From Acidobacteria bacterium RIFCSPLOWO2_12_FULL_66_21 (lineage in GTDB: Bacteria; Acidobacteriota; Vicinamibacteria; Vicinamibacterales; 2-12-FULL-66-21), in the NCBI GenBank assembly GCA_001767455.1, contig MELC01000060.1, positions 1 to 50,553 on the forward strand: a stretch of 50,553 bases of DNA, given 5' to 3'. Every line of letters starts with the position of its first letter. Position 1 is the stretch's first letter. The translations under genes and the position numbers were made by a program. The notes under the pieces are model-generated. The model saw nothing but the letters and a program-made list of their open reading frames with translations, had not been told where the DNA came from and searched no databases. Below are positions 1 through 7,294 of this stretch, piece by piece.

Positions 1-332
1 CGAGCCGGGCGGCTAACGCGCGATCTCGTGGTGGACGGCCCCGCGGCTAACGCGGCCGCCGCGGCGAGCGCCTGGTTTTGGGTCGACGCGCTGACGTGCC
101 GCTTGGTGGCCAGCCACGTCAAAAACGCAGCGATGTCAGCCGCGCCCAGAGTTGCTGGGTGCGCCTTCCGGTGGAAGCCGATATGTCGTCGAATCCAGGC
201 GACGTAGGCGACTTCGGTGCGTCGGCTGTAATGCCGTGCCCGGATGGCATCGCGCACCCGATCAAGGAGCTTGGGACGTGAGCCTGACGCTTGCAGGTCG
301 TTCGGCATCTTCGCGGTCACGGCGAACTTCAT
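1..332 (-). pseudogene. Integron-integrase-type tyrosine recombinase, N-terminal fragment (edge-truncated, probably broken)
   Basis: The minus-strand frame from an ATG at 332-330 stays open to the window edge. It encodes about 85 residues typical of the SAM-like core-binding domain of IntI-type recombinases: KLLDRVRDAIRARHYS, then RTEVAYVAWIRRHIGFH, HPATLGAADIAAFLTWLA and VSASTQNQALAA. In the family this last motif leads into a helix like LLFLYREVL. Here it changes abruptly into an Ala/Gly/Ser/Arg-rich stretch that overlaps two copies of GCGGCTAACGCG. The catalytic R-H-R-Y domain would lie outside the window. The abrupt loss of family similarity after residue 85 suggests a rearrangement or frameshift, so I call it a pseudogene fragment; an assembly-end artefact is also possible. 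Identity as an integron or integron-like recombinase is from recognised motifs, not a search. Confidence 0.75.
9..54. repeat. Direct repeat GCGGCTAACGCG at the integrase breakpoint
   Basis: The 12-mer GCGGCTAACGCG occurs at 9-20 and again at 43-54, 34 bp apart. Read on the minus strand it is CGCGTTAGCCGC, containing GTTAGCC, which differs from the integron core-site consensus GTTRRRY at one position. It sits exactly where the integrase fragment stops resembling its family. It could be a recombination scar or a chance repeat in GC-rich DNA. Confidence 0.5.
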
Positions 333-534
333 GCCAACACGCCGTCCGGTTGTTTGTGGGCACAAGGCGATCGTTCATGGAATCCGTGAGGCAGTTTCCG
401 CAACGTGTCGTCTTGCCGCGAGCGGCAATTCTGGCGTCTTCAGCAGAATCGGTGCGCAACCCGCGGCTCCGGTAGATTGACCGGGCGCAGGGTGCAGCGC
501 GATTCCGGCGTATGAACGACGAAAACACAGATTC

Positions 535-703
535 GGATTCTTCCGTGTCTTTCCGTGTCCTTCCGTGGTGAGGAAGACCGTGTTCTTCCGTGTTTTCCGT
601 GGTTTGAAACAAAACAGTGTTCTTCTGTGTTCTTTCGTGGTGAAGAAACAAAACAGTGTTCTTCTGTGTTTTCCATGGCGAAAAAGCCGTGGTTGTCCGT
701 GGC
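535..703. repeat. TTCCGTG-rich intergenic repeat cluster
   Basis: This gene-free stretch holds many imperfect copies of TTCCGTG(T/G), for example around 541-600 and 671-700. Within it a longer direct repeat starting GAAACAAAACAGTGTT occurs at 606-631 and 645-670 (period 39). The same family recurs at 41503-41613 and 48635-48724 in this window. Its spurious translations are rich in His-Gly-Lys-Arg-Thr-Glu. The region 333-534, between the integrase fragment and this cluster, shows no other gene or signal I can support. Confidence 0.85.
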
Positions 704-723
704 CGGGCGCCGCGGACTAGAAT
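693..723 (+). promoter_or_regulatory. Candidate promoter for uxaC, leaderless arrangement
   Basis: A good -10 hexamer, TAGAAT, lies at 718-723. Only 7 nt separate it from the uxaC ATG at 731, so transcription would start at or next to the start codon. A weak -35 (TTGTCC, 693-698) lies 19 bp upstream. No usable Shine-Dalgarno exists; GGGGA at 725-729 is too close to the ATG. This fits a leaderless mRNA, but no transcript data support it. Confidence 0.4.
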
Positions 724-730
724 TGGGGAC

Positions 731-2194
731 ATGCCTCGCCAGTTCATGGGCGACGACTTCCTCCTCGAGACGGATGTGGCCGTGGATCTGTATCACCGGT
801 TCGCGGAGGCGCAGCCCATCATCGATTACCACTGCCATCTGCCGGCGGCCCGGATTGCCGCGGACCATCGGTTCCGATCCATCACCGAGATCTGGCTCGA
901 CGGCGACCACTACAAGTGGCGCGCGATGCGCGCCAACGGCGTGGCGGAGCGCTACTGCACCGGTGACGCGTCCGACTGGGAGAAGTTCGAGGCGTGGGCG
1001 CGGACCGTGCCCGACACGCTGCGCAACCCGTTGTACCACTGGACGCACATGGAGCTGCGGCGGCCGTTCGGGATCGACGAGCCGCTGTCGCCCGCGACCG
1101 CGCGCCGGATCTACGACAGGTGCAACGAGCGCCTCCTGGAGGACGCGTTCACCACGCTCGGCCTGCTCCGTCAGTTCCGCGTCGCCGTCGTGTGCACGAC
1201 CGACGATCCCGCCGACCCGCTCGACCCGCACCGCGCGCTCGCGTCGCGCGATCGGCCGTCCACGCGCGTCTACCCGACCTGGCGTCCGGATCGCGCGATT
1301 GCGTTCGACGATCCCGCGGCGTTCAACGCCTGGGTGCGGCGCCTCGAGGAGGCATCGGGACGCTCCATCGGCGGCAGCCTCGACAGCTTCCTGGACGGCC
1401 TGAAGGCGCGCCACGACGTCTTTCACGAGATGGGCTGCCGCGCATCCGATCACGGGCTCGACACGATGTTCGCGGAGGTCTGGACCGAGGCGGAGGCGCA
1501 GGCGGCGTTCGATCGCGTCCGTTCGGGCAGGACGCTGGACCGCGAGGCGTCGCTGACGCTCGCGTCGGCCGTTCTGTACCGGCTCGCGCTGCTCGATCAC
1601 GCCCGCGGGTGGGTGCAGCAGTTCCATCTGGGCGCGCTGCGCAACGTCAACAGCCGGATGCGCAAGGTGCTCGGCCCGGACACCGGCTTCGATTCGATGG
1701 GCGATCTCGGGCAGGCGCGGCCGCTCGCGCGGTTCCTCGATCGGCTCGACGAGACCAACGAGCTCGCGAAGACGATCCTGTACAACGTCAATCCCCGCGA
1801 CAACGAGATGTTCGCCTCGATCGCCGGCAGCTTCCAGGACGGCAGCGTGCCCGGCAAGATGCAGTACGGCGCCGCGTGGTGGTTTCTCGACCAGCTGGAC
1901 GGCATGACGGCGCAGATGCGCGCGCTGTCGAACCTTGGCCTGCTCTCCAGGTTCGTCGGCATGATCACCGACTCGCGCAGCTTCCTCTCGTACTCCCGCC
2001 ACGAGTACTTCAGGCGGCTGCTGTGCAATCTCCTCGGCGAAGACGTGCGGCGTGGGCTGCTGCCGGACGACCGCGACCTGCTCGGCGCGCTCGTGGCAAA
2101 CGTCTGCTTCGTCAACGCGCGCGACTACTTCGGGTTCACACTCGGTGAGGCGGCGACCCCCGCGAGCGCCGCGGCGGTCTCGAGCCGCACATGA
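731..2194 (+). CDS. uxaC: Glucuronate (uronate) isomerase
   Basis: Encodes 487 residues, close to the roughly 470 usual for UxaC, an amidohydrolase-fold enzyme that interconverts D-glucuronate/D-fructuronate and D-galacturonate/D-tagaturonate in the cytoplasm. The N-terminus carries the metal-binding HxH motif (DYHCHLPA, His34 and His36), followed by family blocks such as ADHRFRSITEIWLDGDHYKW, NPLYHWTHMELRRPFGI and, near the end, MITDSRSFLSYSRHEYFRR. The ATG at 731 is chosen because it begins the family-like N-terminus and follows a -10-like box. An in-frame ATG at 656 would add 25 residues translated from the TTCCGTG repeat and is rejected. The stop overlaps the next start as ATGA, so the gene is translationally coupled to gndA. 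Confidence 0.95.
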   Translation: MPRQFMGDDFLLETDVAVDLYHRFAEAQPIIDYHCHLPAARIAADHRFRSITEIWLDGDHYKWRAMRANGVAERYCTGDASDWEKFEAWARTVPDTLRNPLYHWTHMELRRPFGIDEPLSPATARRIYDRCNERLLEDAFTTLGLLRQFRVAVVCTTDDPADPLDPHRALASRDRPSTRVYPTWRPDRAIAFDDPAAFNAWVRRLEEASGRSIGGSLDSFLDGLKARHDVFHEMGCRASDHGLDTMFAEVWTEAEAQAAFDRVRSGRTLDREASLTLASAVLYRLALLDHARGWVQQFHLGALRNVNSRMRKVLGPDTGFDSMGDLGQARPLARFLDRLDETNELAKTILYNVNPRDNEMFASIAGSFQDGSVPGKMQYGAAWWFLDQLDGMTAQMRALSNLGLLSRFVGMITDSRSFLSYSRHEYFRRLLCNLLGEDVRRGLLPDDRDLLGALVANVCFVNARDYFGFTLGEAATPASAAAVSSRT

Positions 2195-3624
2195 CGGGGA
2201 CTCAGCACGGGCGAGCGGCGATCGGCCTTGCCGGTCTTGGCGTGATGGGCGGCAACCTCGCGCGCAACATCGCCGGCCACGGATACGCCGTCGCCGGATA
2301 CGACATCAGCCCCGAGCGCTCGGAGGCGTTCCTGCGCGGTCCGGCCGCCGGCCTGCCCATCGCCGGCGTGGACTCCCCTGCCGCGCTCGTTGCCGCACTC
2401 GAGACGCCGCGGCGCATCCTCATGATGGTCCCCGCGGGCGCGCCCGTCGACGGCGCGATCGCCACGCTGGCGCCGCACCTCGAGCCGGGCGACATCCTGA
2501 TCGACGGCGGGAACTCCTGGTTCCTCGACACCGAGCGGCGATCGCGGGCGCTCGAAGCGCAGGGCCTCAACTTCATGGGGATCGGCGTCTCGGGCGGCGA
2601 GGAAGGGGCGCTCCACGGCCCGAGCATCATGCCAGGCGGCCAGCGCCAGGCGTACGACGCGCTTGCGCCGATCCTCCGCGCGATTGCGGCAAAGGCGGAG
2701 GACGGCGAGCCGTGCGTGGACTACATGGGACCGCTCGGCGCCGGGCACTTCGTCAAGATGGTGCACAACGGCATCGAGTACGGCGAGATGCAGCTGCTCG
2801 CGGAAACGTACGACCTGCTGCAGCGAGGCCTCGGGCTGACCGTCTCGGACCTGCACGCCGTGTTCGCCGAGTGGAACACGGGCGAGCTGCAGTCCTACCT
2901 GGTCGAGATCACGGCGCGCATCTTCACGAAGATGGACGACGAGACCGGCAGGCCGCTCGTCGACGTCATCCTGGACGAGGCGGCGCAGAAAGGGACGGGC
3001 AAGTGGACGAGCCAGAACGCGCTCGACGTCGGCGCCCCGATCCCGACGATCGACGCCGCCGTCATCAGCCGGATCCTCTCGTCGCTGAAAGAAGAGCGCG
3101 TCGCCGCAAGCGCGGTGCTGAGGGGGCCGTCGCCACGTTACAGCGGGCCGCGGCAGCCCCTGATCGACGCGGCGCGCGACGCGCTGTATGCCAGCCGCAT
3201 CGCCACCTACGCGCAGGGACTGGCGCTGCTGCGGCTCGCGTCGGCGGAATATCACTACGACCTGAAGCCGGGTGCCGTTGCGAAGATCTGGCGGGCCGGG
3301 TGCATCATCCGCGCGAGGCTGCTCGGCGACATCACGGCCGCATGGGACCGCACTCCCAATCTCGTCAACCTGCTGTTGGATGACGTGTTCCGCGAGGCGA
3401 TCCAGCGGCGCCAGGAGGCGTGGCGCAACGTCGTGCGGACCGCGGTCGCCCTTGGCATTCCCGTGCTCGCGATCTCGTCGTCGCTCGCGTATTTCGACGC
3501 GTACCGGACGGACCGCCTGCCCGCGAACCTGACGCAGGCGCAGCGCGATTATTTCGGCGCGCACACGTTCCGGCGCGTGGACAAGGGCGGCGTGTTCCAC
3601 GCGTCGTGGCCGGCTACTTCTTGA
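2191..3624 (+). CDS. gndA: 6-phosphogluconate dehydrogenase (decarboxylating)
   Basis: Encodes 477 residues, the long (about 470) type of 6PGDH that converts 6-phosphogluconate to ribulose 5-phosphate with NADP in the oxidative pentose phosphate pathway. The Rossmann motif GLGVMGGNLARN is at residues 15-26. The substrate-binding SGGEEGALHGPS block and the catalytic HFVKMVHNGIEYGEMQ (Lys189, Asn-Gly-Ile-Glu-Tyr) follow. The C-terminal half has KGTGKWTSQNALDVG and the full tail YFGAHTFRRVDKGGVFHASW. It overlaps uxaC by 4 bp (ATGA) and converges with the DUF4175 gene, overlapping its 3' end by 11 bp (3614-3624). The pairing with uxaC suggests a sugar-acid catabolic operon, although 6PGDH is not itself a step of the hexuronate route. 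Confidence 0.95.
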   Translation: MTGTQHGRAAIGLAGLGVMGGNLARNIAGHGYAVAGYDISPERSEAFLRGPAAGLPIAGVDSPAALVAALETPRRILMMVPAGAPVDGAIATLAPHLEPGDILIDGGNSWFLDTERRSRALEAQGLNFMGIGVSGGEEGALHGPSIMPGGQRQAYDALAPILRAIAAKAEDGEPCVDYMGPLGAGHFVKMVHNGIEYGEMQLLAETYDLLQRGLGLTVSDLHAVFAEWNTGELQSYLVEITARIFTKMDDETGRPLVDVILDEAAQKGTGKWTSQNALDVGAPIPTIDAAVISRILSSLKEERVAASAVLRGPSPRYSGPRQPLIDAARDALYASRIATYAQGLALLRLASAEYHYDLKPGAVAKIWRAGCIIRARLLGDITAAWDRTPNLVNLLLDDVFREAIQRRQEAWRNVVRTAVALGIPVLAISSSLAYFDAYRTDRLPANLTQAQRDYFGAHTFRRVDKGGVFHASWPATS

Positions 3625-6600
3625 TCGCCGGCGTCTTCGACAGCGACTTGTAGTACTGCTCGACCAGCTTGCGGTACGACTCGGGTACGTCCTCGGCGCC
3701 CGAGAGGAACACCTCGTTGCCTTTCAGCTCCGCCCGGCGGCGCAGATTGAACTCGAAGCGCTTCATCCCTTCCGCGACGTTCTGCTGCAGACGCGCCAGC
3801 TCCGTCGCGTCCTGATACGTCCGCTCGTTGTCCAGCGCGCGCAGGCTCCGGAGGATCTCGTCGAGCTCCTTGGCGTCGAGCCGCTGCCCCTGCAGCATGC
3901 GCCGGAGCTGCTGCGCGTCGTTCGCATACCGCCGCGCCTCGCCGCGGAACTGCCGCACGTCGTCGGGCGACAACGCTCCGCCCGGGCGTCGATCGCCGAA
4001 GCTGCCGCCCCCTGCGCTCAGCGGACCGGTCGTATCGCCCCGCCCCTCGCGCCCATCCTGCGTGCGGTTGCCGGCGTTCTGCCCGCCACGGCCGCCTTGT
4101 TGTCCCTGCTGCCCTTGCTGCCCCTGCTGGCCTTGCTGGCCTTGTTGTCCCTGCTGCCCCTGTTGGCCCTGTTGCCCCTGTTGTCCCTGCTGCCCCTGTT
4201 GGCCCTGTTGGCCCTGTTGACCCTGTTGTCCTTGCTGACCCTGTTGTCCTTGCTGACCCTGTTGTCCTTGCTGACCCTGTTGTCCCTGTTGTCCCTGACG
4301 CGCGCGCTCGCGGATGCGTTGGTCGAGCGAGTCCACGCCGCGCGCGAGCTGCCGTGCCTTCTCGAGCGCCTGCGACATCGCGTCCGGCCGCGTTCGGCCG
4401 AGCGCTGACGCCGCCTCGGTCAGCTTGTTCTTCAACTGTTCGAGGTTCGAGCCGATCTCGCGCTCGAAGTTCTGCGTGTCGCTCCCGGCGGCGCCCGCGC
4501 GGACCATCGCGCTCGAATAGCGGATCTTGTCGCGGATACGGTTGTCGCGGATGGATCCGGACGCCTCCGACAGCTTGCGCGCCGCGTCCCTCTCGCTGTT
4601 GCGGAGATCGCTTGCCGTGCGGTCGATCTGCTTTTCGAGCGCGCCGACCTTCTGATCCAGCCCGGTCTTGCGCTCGACGAGCTGCTGCGCCTTCTCCTGG
4701 CGCCGGCCGCCCGCCTCGTCGAGGCTCTTCACGTCCTCTCCGATCGCCTGCTGTTCCCGCGCGAGCTCCTCGGCCTGCTGCAATGCGTTCCTGACGTCCG
4801 CGGCGCCGCGGCCGGCCTGCGACTGCTGCAGCGTCTGCTGCGCCTGCTTCAACTGCTCGAGCGCCGCGGAGGCCTGCGCGCCGGAGGCCTGCTGGCCGTT
4901 GGCCGCCGCCTTCCGCATCGCGTCGGCGGCTTGACGAAGCTGCCGCGCCGACTGCGCCAGCTCGGGGCGGTTCTCCTCGCGCGCGAGCTGCTCCAGCCGG
5001 CGGGCCGCTTCGTCGGCCTGGTCGGCGAGATCGCGCTGCTGCTGTCCGCCGCCTCCGCCGCCCGCCTGCTGCTGCCCCGCCGCGGCCCGGCGACGCTGCC
5101 GTTCGGCTTCCTGTTCCTGGCGCCGCGCGAGCTCCTTCAGCTTCTCCAGCACCTCGTCGACCTTCCGATCGGCCTGTTCGGCCGACGCCTGCTGGCGCGT
5201 CTCGTACTGGTTGGCCATCTTGTCCAGTTCCATCTGGAACAAGTCGGCCAGGTCCTCGGCCATCTGTCCGCCGCCACCACCGCCGCCGCCGCCCTGCTGC
5301 TGGCGCTGGATCTGCACCTGCATCTCGTACAGCTCTTCGGCCTGCTGCAGGAACGTCAGCGCGCGCTGCTCCGGCGCCAGCGCCTGCTCCGGGCTGGCGG
5401 CCTGAAGCTTTGCCTCGGCGGTCTTCATCTCCGCCGTGGCCTGCGGCAGCAGCTCCGCGATCTTCTTGAATGCGGGATCCTGTCCGAGCCGTTCGTTCAT
5501 GCGCCTGACGAGACCGTCCACCTGCTCGCGCAACCGCGATTCCGACAGCGCGATGATCGCGGAGTTCTCGCGCACCTTCTCCGCGCTCGTCTTCTTGCGA
5601 TCGCGCTGGACGTTGAACGTCGCCGCGATGATCTGCCGCTGCTGTTCGGACAGCGCGCCCACCTGGTTGTCCTGCTGTCCGCCGCCGCCGCCGCCCTGCT
5701 GCGGCGCGTCTGACTGCGCGCGCTTGAACTGCTTGTTCAGCGGCCGGATGCGGAGGAAGTACATGTCGCTCGTCGTCGGCTTCGGTCCCTGGACGGTGTC
5801 GTTGTCGATCGCCTTGGCGTAGTACGAGACGAAGTCCCCGGCCTTCAGGCCGAGCTCCTCGAGGTAGAGCGTGTGCCCGGCGGTGACTTCCGTGAGCCGC
5901 TTGCTGCCGTCGAACAACCGCACCGTCTTCTCCGGTCCGCCGTTGACCGAGTACACGAGATCCAGATCCCGCACGCCGTAGTCATCGTCCGCCCGCGCCT
6001 CGACGAAGACTTCCTCGATCGGCGACGCGCTCGTATCGCGGCCGGGCTTCGCGATTGAAACGGCCGGCGGCTGGTCCGCGAGCACGTCGATCGTGTACTG
6101 CGGAGACGCCGGCACGCGCTCGCCCGAGGGGCCGTCGAGCTCGAGGCGATAGAAGCCGTCCTGCTCGACCTTGAAACTCCCGATCATCGCGTGATCGGCG
6201 GTCCCGGCCGGCGACAACGCCGCGGAGCGTTTGTCGGACACCACCACCGCTCCGCCGCGCGACTCCATCGTGGGGAACGCGCGCACGCGAATCTCGGTGC
6301 CTCTGAGGACCGCGATGTCGCCGCCGTCCTCCACCTTCTGCGGCGGCAGGCCGGTGTACGCGGGGAAGCGGTACTCGAGCTCGAGCCGCTGCACGTACGG
6401 CAGATCGACGACCTTCAGCGTGAACGTGGTGGAGCGCACGCCGGCCGCTTCGACGAAGTAATCGACCGGCGCGGCGAGGTCGAACAGCATCCCCTCGTAC
6501 TGTCCGTTGTCGCCGCGGACCAGCGCGACTCTCTCGAACGCCGCCTCGGGAGACTTCCGTACCATCAGCGACGCCAGGTCGGCGTCGAAACCGGAAAGGC

Positions 6601-7252
6601 GGGCGGCAATCGTCTGGTCGGCGCCGCGTGGAATCGTCGCATTCCCCGGCGTCACCTCGATGTGGTAGGGGACCGCGGCTTCCACGTCGCGGGAGACGAC
6701 GAGCAGCGCGGAAAGGGCGTGCCGCAGATACGCGGGACCGAACGTGAAGAGCGCCACGGCCGCCAGCGCAATCGCCGCCAAGGTCGCGGCATAACGCCGG
6801 ACCGGCCGCCGCTCGACCCGCCGCCCGTACTCGATGGCGCGGGTCTTTCGAACGGCCGACTCGACGAGGCGAGCGACCAGGCCATCCGACCGTCCCTCGC
6901 TGGGGCTCGCGCGCGCCGCTTCGACGGCGCTGATGATCTCCGCTTCGAGCGACGGCTCGTGCTCTTCGAGATACAGCGCGACGTGCTCGTCGGTCGCGCC
7001 GCGCAGCAGCGGGCGCACGAGGAACCAGGCCGCGAGCGCCGCAAGCGCCACCGCCAGGACGCTGCGGAACGCGACAATGGAAGTGGGTGTGAAGCGCCAC
7101 CATTCGAGGCCGTAGGCTGACAGCACCAGCACGATCAGCCCGAGTCCGATGACGCCGAGGGCGCCCCGGAGCGCGAGCTTCATGCGCCACCGGCGGCGCA
7201 CCTGGCGGATGACGGCGACGAGTTCGGACGAAGGATCGTGTGTCATGGTCAT
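3614..7252 (-). CDS. DUF4175-type membrane protein with long coiled coil and GQQ repeat
   Basis: About 1212 residues. The N-terminus has two membrane segments (about residues 26-48 and 59-79) and a further hydrophobic stretch near 155-180, matching the DUF4175 arrangement. A periplasmic Ig-like middle part follows (ITPGNATIPRGADQTIAARL, then a YSVNGG strand motif). From about residue 560 it becomes a Gln/Glu/Arg-rich coiled coil, interrupted by a tandem Gly-Gln-Gln tract and Gly-rich linkers. It is the last gene of the MoxR/DUF58/BatA cluster, 37 bp after BatA. The family's biochemical role is unknown; linkage suggests a structural part of an envelope complex with the VWA proteins. ATGs at 7252 and 7246 are both possible; an upstream in-frame ATG at 7273 lies inside a palindromic repeat and is less likely. 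Confidence 0.8.
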   Translation of the reverse strand: MTMTHDPSSELVAVIRQVRRRWRMKLALRGALGVIGLGLIVLVLSAYGLEWWRFTPTSIVAFRSVLAVALAALAAWFLVRPLLRGATDEHVALYLEEHEPSLEAEIISAVEAARASPSEGRSDGLVARLVESAVRKTRAIEYGRRVERRPVRRYAATLAAIALAAVALFTFGPAYLRHALSALLVVSRDVEAAVPYHIEVTPGNATIPRGADQTIAARLSGFDADLASLMVRKSPEAAFERVALVRGDNGQYEGMLFDLAAPVDYFVEAAGVRSTTFTLKVVDLPYVQRLELEYRFPAYTGLPPQKVEDGGDIAVLRGTEIRVRAFPTMESRGGAVVVSDKRSAALSPAGTADHAMIGSFKVEQDGFYRLELDGPSGERVPASPQYTIDVLADQPPAVSIAKPGRDTSASPIEEVFVEARADDDYGVRDLDLVYSVNGGPEKTVRLFDGSKRLTEVTAGHTLYLEELGLKAGDFVSYYAKAIDNDTVQGPKPTTSDMYFLRIRPLNKQFKRAQSDAPQQGGGGGGQQDNQVGALSEQQRQIIAATFNVQRDRKKTSAEKVRENSAIIALSESRLREQVDGLVRRMNERLGQDPAFKKIAELLPQATAEMKTAEAKLQAASPEQALAPEQRALTFLQQAEELYEMQVQIQRQQQGGGGGGGGGQMAEDLADLFQMELDKMANQYETRQQASAEQADRKVDEVLEKLKELARRQEQEAERQRRRAAAGQQQAGGGGGGQQQRDLADQADEAARRLEQLAREENRPELAQSARQLRQAADAMRKAAANGQQASGAQASAALEQLKQAQQTLQQSQAGRGAADVRNALQQAEELAREQQAIGEDVKSLDEAGGRRQEKAQQLVERKTGLDQKVGALEKQIDRTASDLRNSERDAARKLSEASGSIRDNRIRDKIRYSSAMVRAGAAGSDTQNFEREIGSNLEQLKNKLTEAASALGRTRPDAMSQALEKARQLARGVDSLDQRIRERARQGQQGQQGQQGQQGQQGQQGQQGQQGQQGQQGQQGQQGQQGQQGQQGQQGQQGQQGQQGQQGQQGQQGGRGGQNAGNRTQDGREGRGDTTGPLSAGGGSFGDRRPGGALSPDDVRQFRGEARRYANDAQQLRRMLQGQRLDAKELDEILRSLRALDNERTYQDATELARLQQNVAEGMKRFEFNLRRRAELKGNEVFLSGAEDVPESYRKLVEQYYKSLSKTPAIKK
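4097..4299. repeat. Nine-bp tandem repeat encoding about 22 Gly-Gln-Gln units
   Basis: On the minus strand, variants of CAGGGNCAACAG repeat with a 9-bp period for about 200 bp inside the DUF4175 gene. They encode about 22 consecutive GQQ triplets without interruption. Synonymous differences between units (CAG/CAA, GGG/GGC) show it is not a fresh single-unit expansion. Such a tract could vary in length between strains while keeping frame. Confidence 0.9.
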
Positions 7253-7259
7253 GCCTTGT

Positions 7260-7294
7260 CCGCCGTAGCGCATTGCGCGAAGGCGGAGGCTACA
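7260..7294. repeat. Palindromic repeat, CCGCCGTAGCGCA family
   Basis: CCGCCGTAGCGCA is followed by TGCGCGAAGGCGG, giving an imperfect hairpin between batA and the DUF4175 start. Related copies lie at 40846-40872 (nearly identical core) and, more diverged, at 46170-46217. All three are at gene ends or junctions, the usual place for REP-like elements. Confidence 0.7.

Noticed and set aside
9-54. Complete attC site at the left edge
   Set aside because: The two GCGGCTAACGCG copies are direct, not inverted, and lack the paired L arms.
440-2002. 520-codon minus-strand frame opposite uxaC
   Set aside because: It is an Arg/His/Ala-rich shadow of a clear UxaC gene and runs through the TTCCGTG repeats; no family motif.
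2125-3600. 491-codon minus-strand frame opposite gndA
   Set aside because: Composition is typical of antisense frames in high-GC DNA; gndA on the plus strand is unambiguous.
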